Assembly: GCA_965267405.1 (NCBI GenBank) | Contig: OZ253954.1 | Span: 1,736,001 to 1,800,000 of the forward strand | Direction of reading: 5' to 3' | Source: JAPPOI01 sp028818055 | GTDB taxonomy: Bacteria; Pseudomonadota; Alphaproteobacteria; Rhodobacterales; Rhodobacteraceae | Length of the DNA stretch: 64,000 nt | Shown: one piece after another, positions 35,147 through 46,043 of the stretch | Position numbering within the stretch: the first letter of the stretch is position 1 | Layout of the letters: every line of letters begins with the position of its first letter | The notes under the pieces: model-generated | What the model was told of the DNA's origin: nothing | The model's input: only the letters and a program-made list of their open reading frames with translations | Database searches by the model: none | Position numbers and translations under genes: made by a program

Positions 35147-35560
35147 TCAAACGCCGCCGGGGCGCCAGATGCCGTCCATCATTGCAAATACCTCACTCTG
35201 TGAAAGTTCTTCATCGGTTTTTGAGAGGCGGTAGAAAAACGCTGTCACTCTTGCATTGTAAATGCAGTGCACATGCACCCTTTCGCCTTCTAACCGGTCC
35301 AAGGCATCGCAAAATTCAGAGAAATTGGCATCAATTGGGTTATCGAAGTCCACCGGAATATAGATGTAATTTATTCCAAGTGCGGCTACTGAGCCTGCCT
35401 CATCTGCCAATGCGCCGTCGTTTGAGTGCGGCCCCAGATTAACGACGTGCGAGACACCGGCGGCCTGTAAATCAACAAGCTGATCTTCGGTAGGCTGACC
35501 CGAGAGCGAGACTAGATCGGTCAAGCGCCGGTAATTTAGAATATTAGATACATCAGCCAC
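35147..35560 (-). CDS. Protein tyrosine phosphatase-like protein, probably truncated by an in-frame TGA
   Basis: 137 residues in the present frame. The fold is that of small dual-specificity-like phosphatases: start NYRRLTDLVSLSGQPTEDQL, VNLGPHSN, then the P-loop VHCIYNARVTAF. The loop has C-x4-R rather than the canonical C-x5-R, a feature I associate with this subfamily, so activity is uncertain. The frame ends IWRPGGV and TGA (35147-35149), but the same frame stays open for 21 more sense codons to a TGA at 35081, with an end that looks protein-like (QLPNRYLGYDY). A Trp codon (TGG) changed to TGA is the simplest account. Confidence 0.75.
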   Translation of the reverse strand: MADVSNILNYRRLTDLVSLSGQPTEDQLVDLQAAGVSHVVNLGPHSNDGALADEAGSVAALGINYIYIPVDFDNPIDANFSEFCDALDRLEGERVHVHCIYNARVTAFFYRLSKTDEELSQSEVFAMMDGIWRPGGV

Positions 35561-35588
35561 GGCAGTTTCAATCTGGAAGCGTCAAATG

Positions 35589-35613
35589 AAAACAGCCCGC
35601 CGAGGGCGGGCTG
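35589..35613 (-). terminator. Rho-independent terminator of clpA
   Basis: On the minus strand, CAGCCCGCC and GGCGGGCTG form a perfect 9-base stem with a three-base loop, followed by TTTT. It starts 18 bases after the clpA stop. Confidence 0.92.
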
Positions 35614-35631
35614 CTTCGAAAGGTCTTGAAA

Positions 35632-37962
35632 TCAGTCAGCAGTCAAAAGCGGTGGCTTCTTCTTTGAAGAAATCCGTTTCGTCTTCTGCTCGATCCGAAG
35701 ATCAAGCTTCCCGTCTTTCACACCAACTTTGACGATGCCGCCCTTCGCGAGCTTGCCAAACAGAAGTTCTTCAGCCAGCGGCTTCTTGATCTCTTCCTGA
35801 ATGACACGCGCGAGTGGCCGTGCACCCATCTTGTCGTCGTAACCTTTGTTGCCAAGAAGCTCGGCGGCAGGACGCGTAAGTTCGATGTGAACGTTGCGGT
35901 CCATGAGCTGTGCTTCCAACTGAAGGACAAACTTTTCAACGATCTGAAGAATGACTTCTTTCGGCAGCGCGCTGAAGCTGATCACGGCATCCAGCCGATT
36001 GCGGAATTCAGGCGTGAACATCCGTTCGATGGCAGCGGTATCTTCGCCTTCGCGCTTGTCCCGGCCAAAGCCGATTGCTGCTTTCGCCATATCAGCGGCG
36101 CCAGCATTGGATGTCATGATCAGGATCACGTTTCGGAAATCCACCTGACGACCGTTGTGATCTGTCAGTTTGCCGTGGTCCATTACCTGCAACAGAATGT
36201 TGAAGACGTCTGGATGGGCTTTCTCGATCTCATCCAACAGCAAAACACAGTGCGGATGTTGATCAACGCCGTCGGTCAAAAGGCCACCCTGGTCGAAACC
36301 AACATATCCAGGAGGCGCACCGATCAGGCGACTGACCGCGTGTTTTTCCATGTACTCAGACATGTCGAACCGCAACAGCTCAACGCCAAGTGTGTCCGCC
36401 AACTGACGGGCCACCTCGGTTTTGCCCACACCGGTTGGTCCAGCGAACAGGTAGTTTCCGATGGGCTTTTCTGGTTCGCGAAGGCCAGCGCGGCTGAGCT
36501 TGATGGCGGATGACAGTGCTTCGATCGCCTTGTCTTGCCCAAAGACCACGCGTTTCAAGTTCGCTTCCAGGTCTTTCAGGACTGCGGCATCGTCTTTTGA
36601 AACGTTCTTCGGCGGAATGCGCGCAATTTTAGCGACCACGTTCTCGATCTGACTGACACCAATCTTTTTGGCCCGCTTGTTTTCAGGCACCAGATGCTGG
36701 GCAGCACCGGCTTCGTCGATGACATCGATTGCCTTATCCGGAAGCTTTCGGTCGTTAATATACCGTGCTGAAAGCTCGACCGCTGTGCGCACGGCATCGT
36801 CGGTATACTTCACCGAATGATGTTCTTCGAAGTAAGGCTTCAGGCCGAGAAGGATTTTGACAGAGTCGTCGATGGTCGGCTCGGTGACATCGATTTTCTG
36901 GAACCGGCGGCTGAGCGCGCGGTCTTTTTCAAAATGCTGACGAAACTCTTTGTAGGTGGTCGACCCCATGCAGCGGAGTTTTCCGCCTTGAAGCGCCGGC
37001 TTCAAAAGGTTCGACGCGTCCATCGCGCCGCCCGAAGTCGCACCAGCGCCGATCACGGTATGGATCTCATCAATGAAGAGTACCGCATCAGGGTGCTCTT
37101 CAAGTTCGGTCACAACCGCCTTCAGGCGTTCTTCAAAGTCGCCGCGATACCGAGTTCCGGCAAGAAGCGCACCCATATCCAATGAGAATATGGTTGCGCC
37201 TTGCAGTACCTCTGGTGTGGCCTTTTCCACGATCTTCTTGGCCAAACCTTCCGCGATGGCGGTTTTTCCAACGCCGGGATCGCCAACGAGCAGCGGGTTG
37301 TTTTTGCGACGACGGCAAAGAACTTGGACGCACCGCTCAACTTCGTGCTCGCGACCAATCAATGGATCGACGTCGCCTTTGATCGCTTTGGCATTCAGGT
37401 CGACACAGTATTTGGCCAAAGCGCTTTCTTTGGCTTCTTCTTCTGCGCCGCCAGCGCTTGCCTGTGCCTCATCCTCGAACTCGGGTGCTCCGGAAACAGG
37501 ACGGCTTTCGCCAAAGGACGGGTCCTTTGCGACACCATGGGCGATGTAGTTCACCGCATCATAGCGAGTCATATCCTGTGCTTGCAGGAAGTAAGCCGCG
37601 TTTGATTCACGTTCTGCGAAAATTGCAACCAAGACATTCGCTCCGGTGACCTCGGTCCGTCCGGATGATTGAACATGGATCGCCGCGCGCTGAATTACTC
37701 GCTGAAACGCTGCAGTCGGAACAGCCTCGGACCCTTCGATTTCAGTCACCAATGTCGACAAGTCGTCGTCGATAAAGTCGTTTAGTGTTCCACGCAATTC
37801 CTCCAGATCAACCGAGCAGGCTTTCATCACCTTGGCGGCGTCTGGTTCGTCGATCAGTGCAAGCAACAGGTGTTCCAGTGTCGCAAGCTCGTGGCGCCGC
37901 GAATTGGCTATCGCAAGCGCTGCGTGAATGGCATCTTCGAGCGTCTTAGAAAAACTTGGCAC
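35632..37962 (-). CDS. clpA: ATP-dependent Clp protease ATP-binding subunit ClpA
   Basis: Unfoldase that feeds substrates to ClpP. 776 residues: N-terminal Clp_N repeats that bind the adaptor ClpS (about 1-145), AAA domain 1 with Walker A GDPGVGKT and Walker B DAVLFIDEIH, and AAA domain 2 with GPTGVGKT and VLLLDEIEKAHPD. IGAPPGYVG precedes the second Walker B. The short middle region, without the ClpB coiled coil, marks ClpA. The C-terminus is Lys-rich. The start is GTG 37962, with AAGGAG eight to nine bases upstream. Monocistronic, closed by the terminator at 35589-35613. Confidence 0.97.
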   Translation of the reverse strand: MPSFSKTLEDAIHAALAIANSRRHELATLEHLLLALIDEPDAAKVMKACSVDLEELRGTLNDFIDDDLSTLVTEIEGSEAVPTAAFQRVIQRAAIHVQSSGRTEVTGANVLVAIFAERESNAAYFLQAQDMTRYDAVNYIAHGVAKDPSFGESRPVSGAPEFEDEAQASAGGAEEEAKESALAKYCVDLNAKAIKGDVDPLIGREHEVERCVQVLCRRRKNNPLLVGDPGVGKTAIAEGLAKKIVEKATPEVLQGATIFSLDMGALLAGTRYRGDFEERLKAVVTELEEHPDAVLFIDEIHTVIGAGATSGGAMDASNLLKPALQGGKLRCMGSTTYKEFRQHFEKDRALSRRFQKIDVTEPTIDDSVKILLGLKPYFEEHHSVKYTDDAVRTAVELSARYINDRKLPDKAIDVIDEAGAAQHLVPENKRAKKIGVSQIENVVAKIARIPPKNVSKDDAAVLKDLEANLKRVVFGQDKAIEALSSAIKLSRAGLREPEKPIGNYLFAGPTGVGKTEVARQLADTLGVELLRFDMSEYMEKHAVSRLIGAPPGYVGFDQGGLLTDGVDQHPHCVLLLDEIEKAHPDVFNILLQVMDHGKLTDHNGRQVDFRNVILIMTSNAGAADMAKAAIGFGRDKREGEDTAAIERMFTPEFRNRLDAVISFSALPKEVILQIVEKFVLQLEAQLMDRNVHIELTRPAAELLGNKGYDDKMGARPLARVIQEEIKKPLAEELLFGKLAKGGIVKVGVKDGKLDLRIEQKTKRISSKKKPPLLTAD

Positions 37963-38137
37963 GCTCAGCTCCTTACCGTTGAGGGTCGGGATGGGGAGCC
38001 CCCGTCACAACCGTGGCCTCTTAGTCTTAGAGTTCGGTTAGTTTTCCGAAGCTTCAAGACTTTTTTCTTCACAAAGGGTCACATTTTCTGCTTGTGAGGC
38101 AGTTGGCCCCCCAAATTGGTCAAAAAATATGGCAAAT

Positions 38138-38898
38138 TCAGAACGAATCTTTGCGACGCCTGATTTCCGCAAATACCGCGACGTCACTCTCTTTGCTCAT
38201 ATCTAGGTCGTCTTTGACGTTCTGCAATCCTGCGCGCAGAAAAGGATTGGTTGCAAGCTCCAACGACAGAAGGGATGGCACAGTCGGTGTGCCATTTTGC
38301 CGTTTGCTTGAAATATCGGCAATTCGTGCCTGAAGGTCGGGGTTTTCGGGCTCGATAGTCAGAGCAAACCGGCCATTGGCCTGCGTATATTCGTGACCTG
38401 AGCAGACAATTGTGTCCGGCGGTAGCGAGGCCAGCTTTGAAAGCGAATTCCACATCTGCTCGGCTGTACCTTCGAAAAGACGACCGCATCCCAATGCCAT
38501 CAAGCTGTCAGCGGTAAATACCATGCCTGTACTTTCCACGTAAAAAGCAACGTGTCCGACTGTGTGACCCGAGACATCGATTACTTTCACTTCATGTCCG
38601 GCAAAGTCGAAGGTTTCGCCATCTGCATAGGCGTGATCAAGGTTGGCAGGCGCTCGGTGTCTGCAGCGGCGCCACGAATGATTGGCGAGTGCGTTTTCTG
38701 GAGGCCCGGCAGTCCATCGACGTGATCCCAGTGGTGGTGCGTGATCCAAACCTCATCTAATGACCAACCGCGAGAGGACAGCTCAGCATCAATCGGTCCG
38801 GAGTCCGGAGCGTCGATCAAGGCTGTTTTGCCATCCGCATGCAGAAGAAAGGCATAGTTATCTTCCAGGCACGGGATCGTCACAAGCTCGAATGTCAT
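38138..38898 (-). pseudogene. gloB: Hydroxyacylglutathione hydrolase (glyoxalase II), frameshifted
   Basis: Glyoxalase II hydrolyses S-lactoylglutathione to lactate and glutathione. The N-terminal part starts at ATG 38898 (MTFELVTIPCLEDNYAFLL) and keeps the metal-binding THHHWDH. It leaves frame after DTERLP near 38645, and the C-terminal part (LDHAYADGETFDFAGHEVK, then SGHTVGHV, TADSLM, CSGHEYT) continues in another frame to 38138. The total of 761 bases is one short of 254 codons, so a single missing base in the CC at 38645-38646 explains it. Either a real pseudogene or a base-calling error; both halves are otherwise well conserved. Confidence 0.88.
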
Positions 38899-38961
38899 GG
38901 TAATGCTTTCTGTTCCGAGTATGGTCTGAGTTAAGTCTCGAACAACAATCGGCCAGTGGCA

Positions 38962-39708
38962 ATGCATCTGGACGTGCTGGATTTAAAAACTTTTTACTAT
39001 CGAACGCGCCTTGGCCGAGCGGCTCAGCGTGCGATCCGGGATCAAGTACAAACGCTATGGCCTGATGTAACCGGTCAGAGTGTTGCCGGCTTTGGCTTTG
39101 CTGTTCCCTTGCTGCGCCCTTATCTGAAGGACGCCCGCCGTGTTGTCGCGCTCATGCCCGCGCCTCAGGGCGTGATGTCTTGGCCGCCGGGGCAGCCAAA
39201 TGTCGCAGTTTTGAGCCAAGAGACACATTGGCCGTTAGAAACAGACAGCGTCGATCGTTTGATCGTTATGCATGGATTGGAGACCAGCGAACAAAACATT
39301 GCGGTTCTCGATGAAAGTTATCGCGTTTTGGCGCCCGAAGGCCGTGGGCTGTTCATTGTGCCTAACCGTGCTGGCCTATGGGCAAGACGCGACGGAACGC
39401 CATTTGGTTTCGGTAAGCCCTATACGCTAGGGCAGCTTGAGACTCTTCTGCGAAAAATCGGCTTGGTACCGGTCAAACACGTCGGGGCGCTTTATCAACC
39501 ACCTATTGAGAAACCTTTCTGGCTGCGTACAGCGCGCATCGCGGAGAAACTGGGACGCGGAGTCTCAAATCGGTTTGCAGGTGGGGTTTTGATGGTCGAA
39601 GTCACCAAGCAAATACCCGCACCGCCCCGAACCGGTCTGCCCGAAGCGGTTCGGCGTCCACTTCGAGTGCTGGACGGACTAACCAAGCCCGAGCCAAAGC
39701 CGGTTTAA
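38962..39708 (+). CDS. Class I SAM-dependent methyltransferase
   Basis: 248 residues from ATG 38962. The fold is a Rossmann methyltransferase, but motif I is weak (SVAGFGFAVPLLRPYL replaces the usual DxGxGxG), as in Methyltransf_11-like proteins of this order. VDRLIVMHGLETSE is motif IV and VLAPEGRGLFIVPNR is the post-IV strand. Substrate unknown. It diverges from gloB with 63 bases between the starts, an arrangement I recall for glyoxalase II in related genomes. The C-terminus is Pro-rich. Confidence 0.85.
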   Translation: MHLDVLDLKTFYYRTRLGRAAQRAIRDQVQTLWPDVTGQSVAGFGFAVPLLRPYLKDARRVVALMPAPQGVMSWPPGQPNVAVLSQETHWPLETDSVDRLIVMHGLETSEQNIAVLDESYRVLAPEGRGLFIVPNRAGLWARRDGTPFGFGKPYTLGQLETLLRKIGLVPVKHVGALYQPPIEKPFWLRTARIAEKLGRGVSNRFAGGVLMVEVTKQIPAPPRTGLPEAVRRPLRVLDGLTKPEPKPV

Positions 39709-39971
39709 CCGCCGAGTCAGCCCATTTTTGCACTGCAATTTGCTGCTCTGCCGCACAAACTGATGCGCAATCCGCCGCACCCTCGGCTAAGTTATTGATT
39801 TTATTGGATCACCACTTTTTCCACAATCTGTCATACACTGTTGCGAGCCTAAAAGTCCTCTGATACACGACCGCTGATTTAGCTGCCCGGGACACTGCGC
39901 GGCTGAGTTGTTTGCCCAGGGCGAGTCCTCGCAAAGGGCACTGCTGAACGAAACTACGCGGAAGAGGTCAC

Positions 39972-40532
39972 GTGTCGGAATCATCGTCTCTCTCGACCGG
40001 CATTGCGTCGCGCTATGCGACAGCGGTGTTCGAACTCGCCAAAGATGGCGGCGAACTTGAAACGCTCGAGCGCGATATTGACACGCTCAACTCTGCACTC
40101 AGCGAAAGCAGCGACTTTCGCGACTTGATCAACTCTCCAGTCTACACTCGCGAAGCTCAGAGCAACGCGGTTGGAGCGATCGCTGAAAAGATCGGATTGA
40201 GCGGAACAGTTGCCAATACATTGAAGCTGATGGCCAGCAAGCGCCGCTTGTTTGTGCTTCCGCAGCTCATGAACAGCCTTCAATCGCTGATCGCTGATGA
40301 GAAGGGCGAAGTCACAGCTGATGTGCAATCTGCCCATTCGATGAGCGATGCCCAAGTGGCTAAACTTGCCGACACCCTTAAGGCGTCCGTTGGCAAAGAT
40401 GTGAAAATGAATGTCACCGTCGATGAAAGCCTCATCGGCGGTCTTGTCGTTAAAGTGGGTTCGAAAATGATCGATACATCGATCCGTTCGAAGCTCGCTG
40501 CCCTCCAGAACACCATGAAAGAGGTCGGATAA
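39972..40532 (+). CDS. atpH: ATP synthase F1 subunit delta
   Basis: Peripheral-stalk subunit that joins F1 to F0. 186 residues with the helical N-terminal domain (SRYATAVFELA at about 13-23) and the C-terminal LIGGLVVKVGSKMIDTSI signature. GTG start at 39972 with GAGG upstream. First gene of the F1 operon; no F0 genes (atpB, E, F) are present, which is normal in Rhodobacterales, where they sit at another locus. Confidence 0.97.
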   Translation: MSESSSLSTGIASRYATAVFELAKDGGELETLERDIDTLNSALSESSDFRDLINSPVYTREAQSNAVGAIAEKIGLSGTVANTLKLMASKRRLFVLPQLMNSLQSLIADEKGEVTADVQSAHSMSDAQVAKLADTLKASVGKDVKMNVTVDESLIGGLVVKVGSKMIDTSIRSKLAALQNTMKEVG

Positions 40533-42071
<1,539 letters not shown>

Positions 42072-42083
42072 GGAGATCCTCTC

Positions 42084-42962
42084 ATGCCTAGCTTGAAGGA
42101 CCTCAAAACCAGGATCGACTCGGTCAAATCGACCCGGAAGATCACTCAGGCGATGCAAATGGTTGCCGCTGCCAAACTCCGCCGTGCGGAAGAGGCAGCT
42201 GGTGCCGCGCGCCCCTACGCGGAGCGGTTCAATGCCGTCATGGCAGAACTGGCATCAAGCGTTGGAGACAGTGACAGTGCTCCGAAGCTTCTAAGCGGAA
42301 CCGGCTCGGACCAAGTGCACCTGTTGGTGGTCATGACCGCCGAGCGTGGCCTTTGCGGTGGTTTCAACTCGTCGATCGTAAAACTGGCACGCGCCAAAGC
42401 TGAAGAACTCACAGCCGCTGGCAAAACGGTGAAATTCCTGACGGTCGGTAAAAAAGGTCGTGAGCAGCTGAAGCGCGACTATGAAGACGCAATCGTCGGT
42501 CACGTTGATCTGACCGAAGTGAAGCGCATTGGTTACGCAGACGCGCAAGGTGTCGCCGAGGACGTGCTTTCCCGCTTTGATGCTGGTGACTTTGATGTGG
42601 CCACCGTCTTCTATTCGATCTTTGAAAGCGTGATCAGCCAGGTGCCTACGGCAACGCAGATCATTCCTGCCAAGTTCGAAAGCGCTGACGATGCTGAGGG
42701 CGCATCGACCGTCTACGATTATGAGCCAGACGAGAATGAAATTCTCGCTGACTTGTTGCCGCGCGGCGTGGCAACGCAAATCTTCTCGGGCCTGTTGGAA
42801 AACGGCGCGTCGGAACAGGGGGCTCGAATGAGCGCCATGGACAACGCGACCCGCAACGCAGGCGAGATGATCGACAAACTGACGATCCAATTCAACCGGA
42901 CGCGTCAGGCGGTCATCACCAACGAACTTATTGAAATCATTTCGGGCGCAGAAGCGCTCTAA
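42084..42962 (+). CDS. atpG: ATP synthase F1 subunit gamma
   Basis: Central rotor shaft of F1. 292 residues: the N-terminal helix LKTRIDSVKSTRKITQAMQM and the C-terminal MSAMDNATRNAGEMIDKL helix form the coiled coil that turns inside the alpha/beta ring; TAERGLCGGFN is the conserved core. Ribosome site AAGGAG upstream. Confidence 0.98.
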   Translation: MPSLKDLKTRIDSVKSTRKITQAMQMVAAAKLRRAEEAAGAARPYAERFNAVMAELASSVGDSDSAPKLLSGTGSDQVHLLVVMTAERGLCGGFNSSIVKLARAKAEELTAAGKTVKFLTVGKKGREQLKRDYEDAIVGHVDLTEVKRIGYADAQGVAEDVLSRFDAGDFDVATVFYSIFESVISQVPTATQIIPAKFESADDAEGASTVYDYEPDENEILADLLPRGVATQIFSGLLENGASEQGARMSAMDNATRNAGEMIDKLTIQFNRTRQAVITNELIEIISGAEAL

Positions 42963-42979
42963 CGACCGGAGAACCAGAA

Positions 42980-44404
42980 ATGGCAAACGCAAAAGGCAAA
43001 GTGACCCAGGTCATCGGCGCTGTTGTTGACGTGCAGTTCGACGACCACCTGCCCGAAATTCTGAACGCACTTGAAACAGACAACAATGGCAACCGCCTCG
43101 TGCTTGAAGTTGCACAGCACCTTGGTGAAAGCACTGTACGCTGCATCGCTATGGACTCGTCCGAAGGCTTGGTCCGCGGACAAGAAGTCATCGATACAGA
43201 CGGACCGATTTCGGTGCCAGTTGGTAACGCGACGCTCGGCCGTATCCTGAACGTCGTTGGCGAGCCAGTCGACGAAGGTGGCCCAGTTGAGACTGACGAA
43301 AAGCGTGCAATCCACCAGCCCGCTCCAGAATTCATCGAACAATCGACGGAATCTGAAATTCTCGTAACAGGCATCAAGGTTGTTGACCTGCTTGCACCTT
43401 ACGCGAAAGGCGGAAAGATCGGCCTGTTTGGTGGTGCTGGCGTTGGTAAGACAGTTCTGATCATGGAATTGATCAACAACATCGCGAAAGTGCACTCGGG
43501 TTACTCGGTGTTTGCGGGTGTTGGTGAACGGACCCGTGAAGGCAACGACCTTTATCACGAGATGATCGAATCTGAGGTTATCAAGCCTGACAACCTGAGC
43601 GAAAGCCAGGTTGCCCTTGTATACGGTCAGATGAACGAACCTCCGGGAGCGCGTATGCGCGTTGCTCTGACAGGCCTGACACTGGCCGAGCAGTTCCGCG
43701 ATCAATCCGGTACCGACGTTCTGTTCTTCGTCGACAACATCTTCCGCTTCACGCAAGCCGGTTCGGAATGTTCGGCTCTCTTGGGCCGTATTCCTTCTGC
43801 TGTGGGTTACCAGCCGACACTTGCGACCGACATGGGCGCGATGCAGGAGCGCATTACATCGACCAAAGCTGGTTCGATCACCTCGGTGCAGGCCGTTTAC
43901 GTCCCTGCGGACGACTTGACCGACCCTGCGCCAGCGACTTCGTTTGCTCACCTAGATGCGACGACCGTTCTGTCGCGTGCAATTTCCGAGCTTGGCATCT
44001 ATCCAGCGGTTGACCCACTCGACTCAACATCGCGCCTGATGGACCCGGCCGTTGTTGGTGAAGAGCACTATCAAGTTGCTCGTGATGTTCAGGGTATTCT
44101 CCAGCGCTACAAATCGCTGCAGGACATCATCGCAATTCTCGGCATGGACGAACTGTCGGAAGAGGACAAACTGACCGTGGCACGTGCCCGGAAAATCCAG
44201 CGTTTCCTCAGCCAACCGTTCGATGTTGCGAAAGTCTTCACAGGCTCAGATGGCGTTCAGGTTCCATTGGAAGACACCATCAGCTCGTTCAAGGCCGTTG
44301 TAGCTGGTGAATACGATCACCTTCCTGAGGCAGCCTTCTACATGGTTGGCGGCATCGACGAAGTGGTCGCGAAAGCCGAAAAACTGGCAGCAGAAGCTGC
44401 TTAA
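42980..44404 (+). CDS. atpD: ATP synthase F1 subunit beta
   Basis: Catalytic subunit of F1. 474 residues. Walker A GGAGVGKT, the GERTREGNDLY catalytic glutamate region, VLFFVDNIFRFTQAGSE and the signature PAVDPLDSTSR are complete. Lies 17 bases after atpG. Confidence 0.99.
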   Translation: MANAKGKVTQVIGAVVDVQFDDHLPEILNALETDNNGNRLVLEVAQHLGESTVRCIAMDSSEGLVRGQEVIDTDGPISVPVGNATLGRILNVVGEPVDEGGPVETDEKRAIHQPAPEFIEQSTESEILVTGIKVVDLLAPYAKGGKIGLFGGAGVGKTVLIMELINNIAKVHSGYSVFAGVGERTREGNDLYHEMIESEVIKPDNLSESQVALVYGQMNEPPGARMRVALTGLTLAEQFRDQSGTDVLFFVDNIFRFTQAGSECSALLGRIPSAVGYQPTLATDMGAMQERITSTKAGSITSVQAVYVPADDLTDPAPATSFAHLDATTVLSRAISELGIYPAVDPLDSTSRLMDPAVVGEEHYQVARDVQGILQRYKSLQDIIAILGMDELSEEDKLTVARARKIQRFLSQPFDVAKVFTGSDGVQVPLEDTISSFKAVVAGEYDHLPEAAFYMVGGIDEVVAKAEKLAAEAA

Positions 44405-44414
44405 GGAGGCCTGA

Positions 44415-44807
44415 ATGGCTGACACAATGCAATTCGACCTTGTTTCGCCTGAGCGGAGCCTCGTTTCGGCTCAGGCCACAGCGGTTCGCATTCCCGGTGC
44501 CGATGGCGATATGACGGCGATGCCTGATCATGCGCCTGTCGTCACAACCTTGCGCCCCGGCATCCTGACCGTTGAGATGGACGGTTCCGAGCAAGAGTTT
44601 GCTGTTATGGGCGGCTTTGCCCAGGTTTCGGGATCTGCGACGACAGTATTGGCAGAGGAAGCACTGCCAAAAGCTGAGTTGACGGGAGAGTTCCTGGACG
44701 AACGAGTTGCCAAGGCCGAGGCTGCACGTGACGCTGCTGAGGGTTCTGCGGTGGACGCTGCGGCAAAGCGCGTGGCCGACTTGCAGGCATTACGCGAAGC
44801 GCTGTAA
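44415..44807 (+). CDS. atpC: ATP synthase F1 subunit epsilon
   Basis: Regulatory rotor subunit. 130 residues: N-terminal beta sandwich (FDLVSPERSLVSAQA, GADGDMTAMPDHAP, GGFAQVSG), and a C-terminal helical part that is only a single, Ala-rich helical hairpin. Ribosome site AAGGAGG. Last gene of the operon, followed by a terminator. Confidence 0.97.
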   Translation: MADTMQFDLVSPERSLVSAQATAVRIPGADGDMTAMPDHAPVVTTLRPGILTVEMDGSEQEFAVMGGFAQVSGSATTVLAEEALPKAELTGEFLDERVAKAEAARDAAEGSAVDAAAKRVADLQALREAL

Positions 44808-44827
44808 TCATCTGGAAAAGCTATGAA

Positions 44828-44853
44828 AAAAAGGCCCCGTGAGGGGCCTTTTT
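44828..44853 (+). terminator. Rho-independent terminator of the atp operon
   Basis: GGCCCC (44833-44838), loop GTGA, GGGGCC (44843-44848), flanked by an A-run upstream and TTTTT downstream. The A/T flanks extend the stem to 11 bases and make it potentially active in both directions. Confidence 0.93.
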
Positions 44854-45021
44854 AGTTGGTCCGCTATGAGTGGGTCCAAAGACTCGTGTCTAACAACTCC
44901 ATCCCTAAAACGTTGCCAGGCACCCGTAAGTGAGAGCTTTGTCGTCCTCAACTCAAAGCGGGCCATTTACTTTTTATTCAATGTGCTATCATTAGAACAA
45001 TCGATGGTAGGCAAAAGATTG

Positions 45022-45924
45022 ATGGAAAAATTCGATATATTAAGTATTGATGGGCAAAAGCTTCGGATACTTGCGACTATCTATGAGACCGGTTCGGTCA
45101 GCCGAACAGCCGAGCTTTTCGACCTGAACCAATCCACAATCAGCCATACACTTGAGCGCCTGCGACAAGCGATCGGCGATCCGCTTTTTATCAAAGAGGG
45201 GAGGGGCATCGTTCCAACGGACAAGGCGGTGACGATCATGCCCCGAGTTCTGGAAATCGTTGGAGCGCTTGAAGGGTTGGCGTTGGCCGACAACTACAAT
45301 CCCGCAGAAGACAGCATGCCTCTCAAGCTCGCAATTCCAACTCCTGCACTGCTTCCGGAAACAAAGTCGATCTTTCTTCGTTTGGTCGAAGAGGCGCCGC
45401 AAATGCGATTGGATTTGAAGCGGCTGGCACCGCGCGAAGCATTAGTGAAAATGCTCAATGACCAAGAGGTCGACTTGGCAATTACGATTGCTCATGAGCG
45501 TTACCCGACCAGTCTTCGACACATGTCGCTTCACGATGACGATCTGGTGGTCTTCTACGATCCTAATTGCCGCGAGCCGATTACCACGGTCGAAGAGTAT
45601 GCGAATGCGCAACATGCTGTTGTTACATTTGGTGGCAATTCTGCGAGTGTTGTCGAGACCGCACTTCACAAGATCGGGCTTGGCCGACAGGTATCTTTTG
45701 TTGCGCCCACTGCGTCGATGTTGGGGAGTTTCATCAAAGGGACCGAACTGATCGCGACGATGCCGTCTCGGCTATTCAACGCAGGGTACGGTGCACTGGC
45801 CTACAGCGAGCCGCCTTTCCCATTGCCGAAATTGTCTTACGATCTGGTCTGGCATCGGAGAGGTGAAGATTCAGGACGCAATCGTTGGCTAAGAGGTGTT
45901 GTACTGGACTCGATCGGCGATTGA
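45022..45924 (+). CDS. LysR family transcriptional regulator
   Basis: 300 residues from ATG 45022. The N-terminal helix-turn-helix (LRILATIYETGSVSRTAELFDLNQSTISHTLERLR) is clear, followed by the co-inducer-binding domain of two alpha/beta lobes. The ligand and target genes are unknown; no divergent partner gene is present, since the atp operon upstream points the same way and ends at a terminator. ATG 45004 is an alternative. The upstream stretch (about 44950-45020) is AT-rich compared with neighbours, consistent with its own promoter. Confidence 0.93.
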   Translation: MEKFDILSIDGQKLRILATIYETGSVSRTAELFDLNQSTISHTLERLRQAIGDPLFIKEGRGIVPTDKAVTIMPRVLEIVGALEGLALADNYNPAEDSMPLKLAIPTPALLPETKSIFLRLVEEAPQMRLDLKRLAPREALVKMLNDQEVDLAITIAHERYPTSLRHMSLHDDDLVVFYDPNCREPITTVEEYANAQHAVVTFGGNSASVVETALHKIGLGRQVSFVAPTASMLGSFIKGTELIATMPSRLFNAGYGALAYSEPPFPLPKLSYDLVWHRRGEDSGRNRWLRGVVLDSIGD

Positions 45925-46043
45925 ACAAACCGTTCTCGACGACAGCGAACCCCATTTCGTTTTTCGACAGTGTTGAACGTTGCGCCACGTTGCGTCTGAC
46001 CTTACTTCAAGTACTCTTGCGCAAATTATGAATGGAATTCGCT

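Noticed and set aside
35147..35149. Selenocysteine decoding of the TGA in the phosphatase-like gene
   Set aside because: The codon is not at a catalytic cysteine position and no bacterial SECIS-like hairpin is visible right after it.
37963..38137. A sigma-32 heat-shock promoter before clpA
   Set aside because: CTTGAAGC on the minus strand resembles a -35 box, but no fitting -10 box lies at the expected distance, so it is not reported as a feature.
42959..43951. A 330-codon minus-strand open frame across atpD
   Set aside because: Antisense shadow of a highly conserved gene; long only because of codon bias in atpD.
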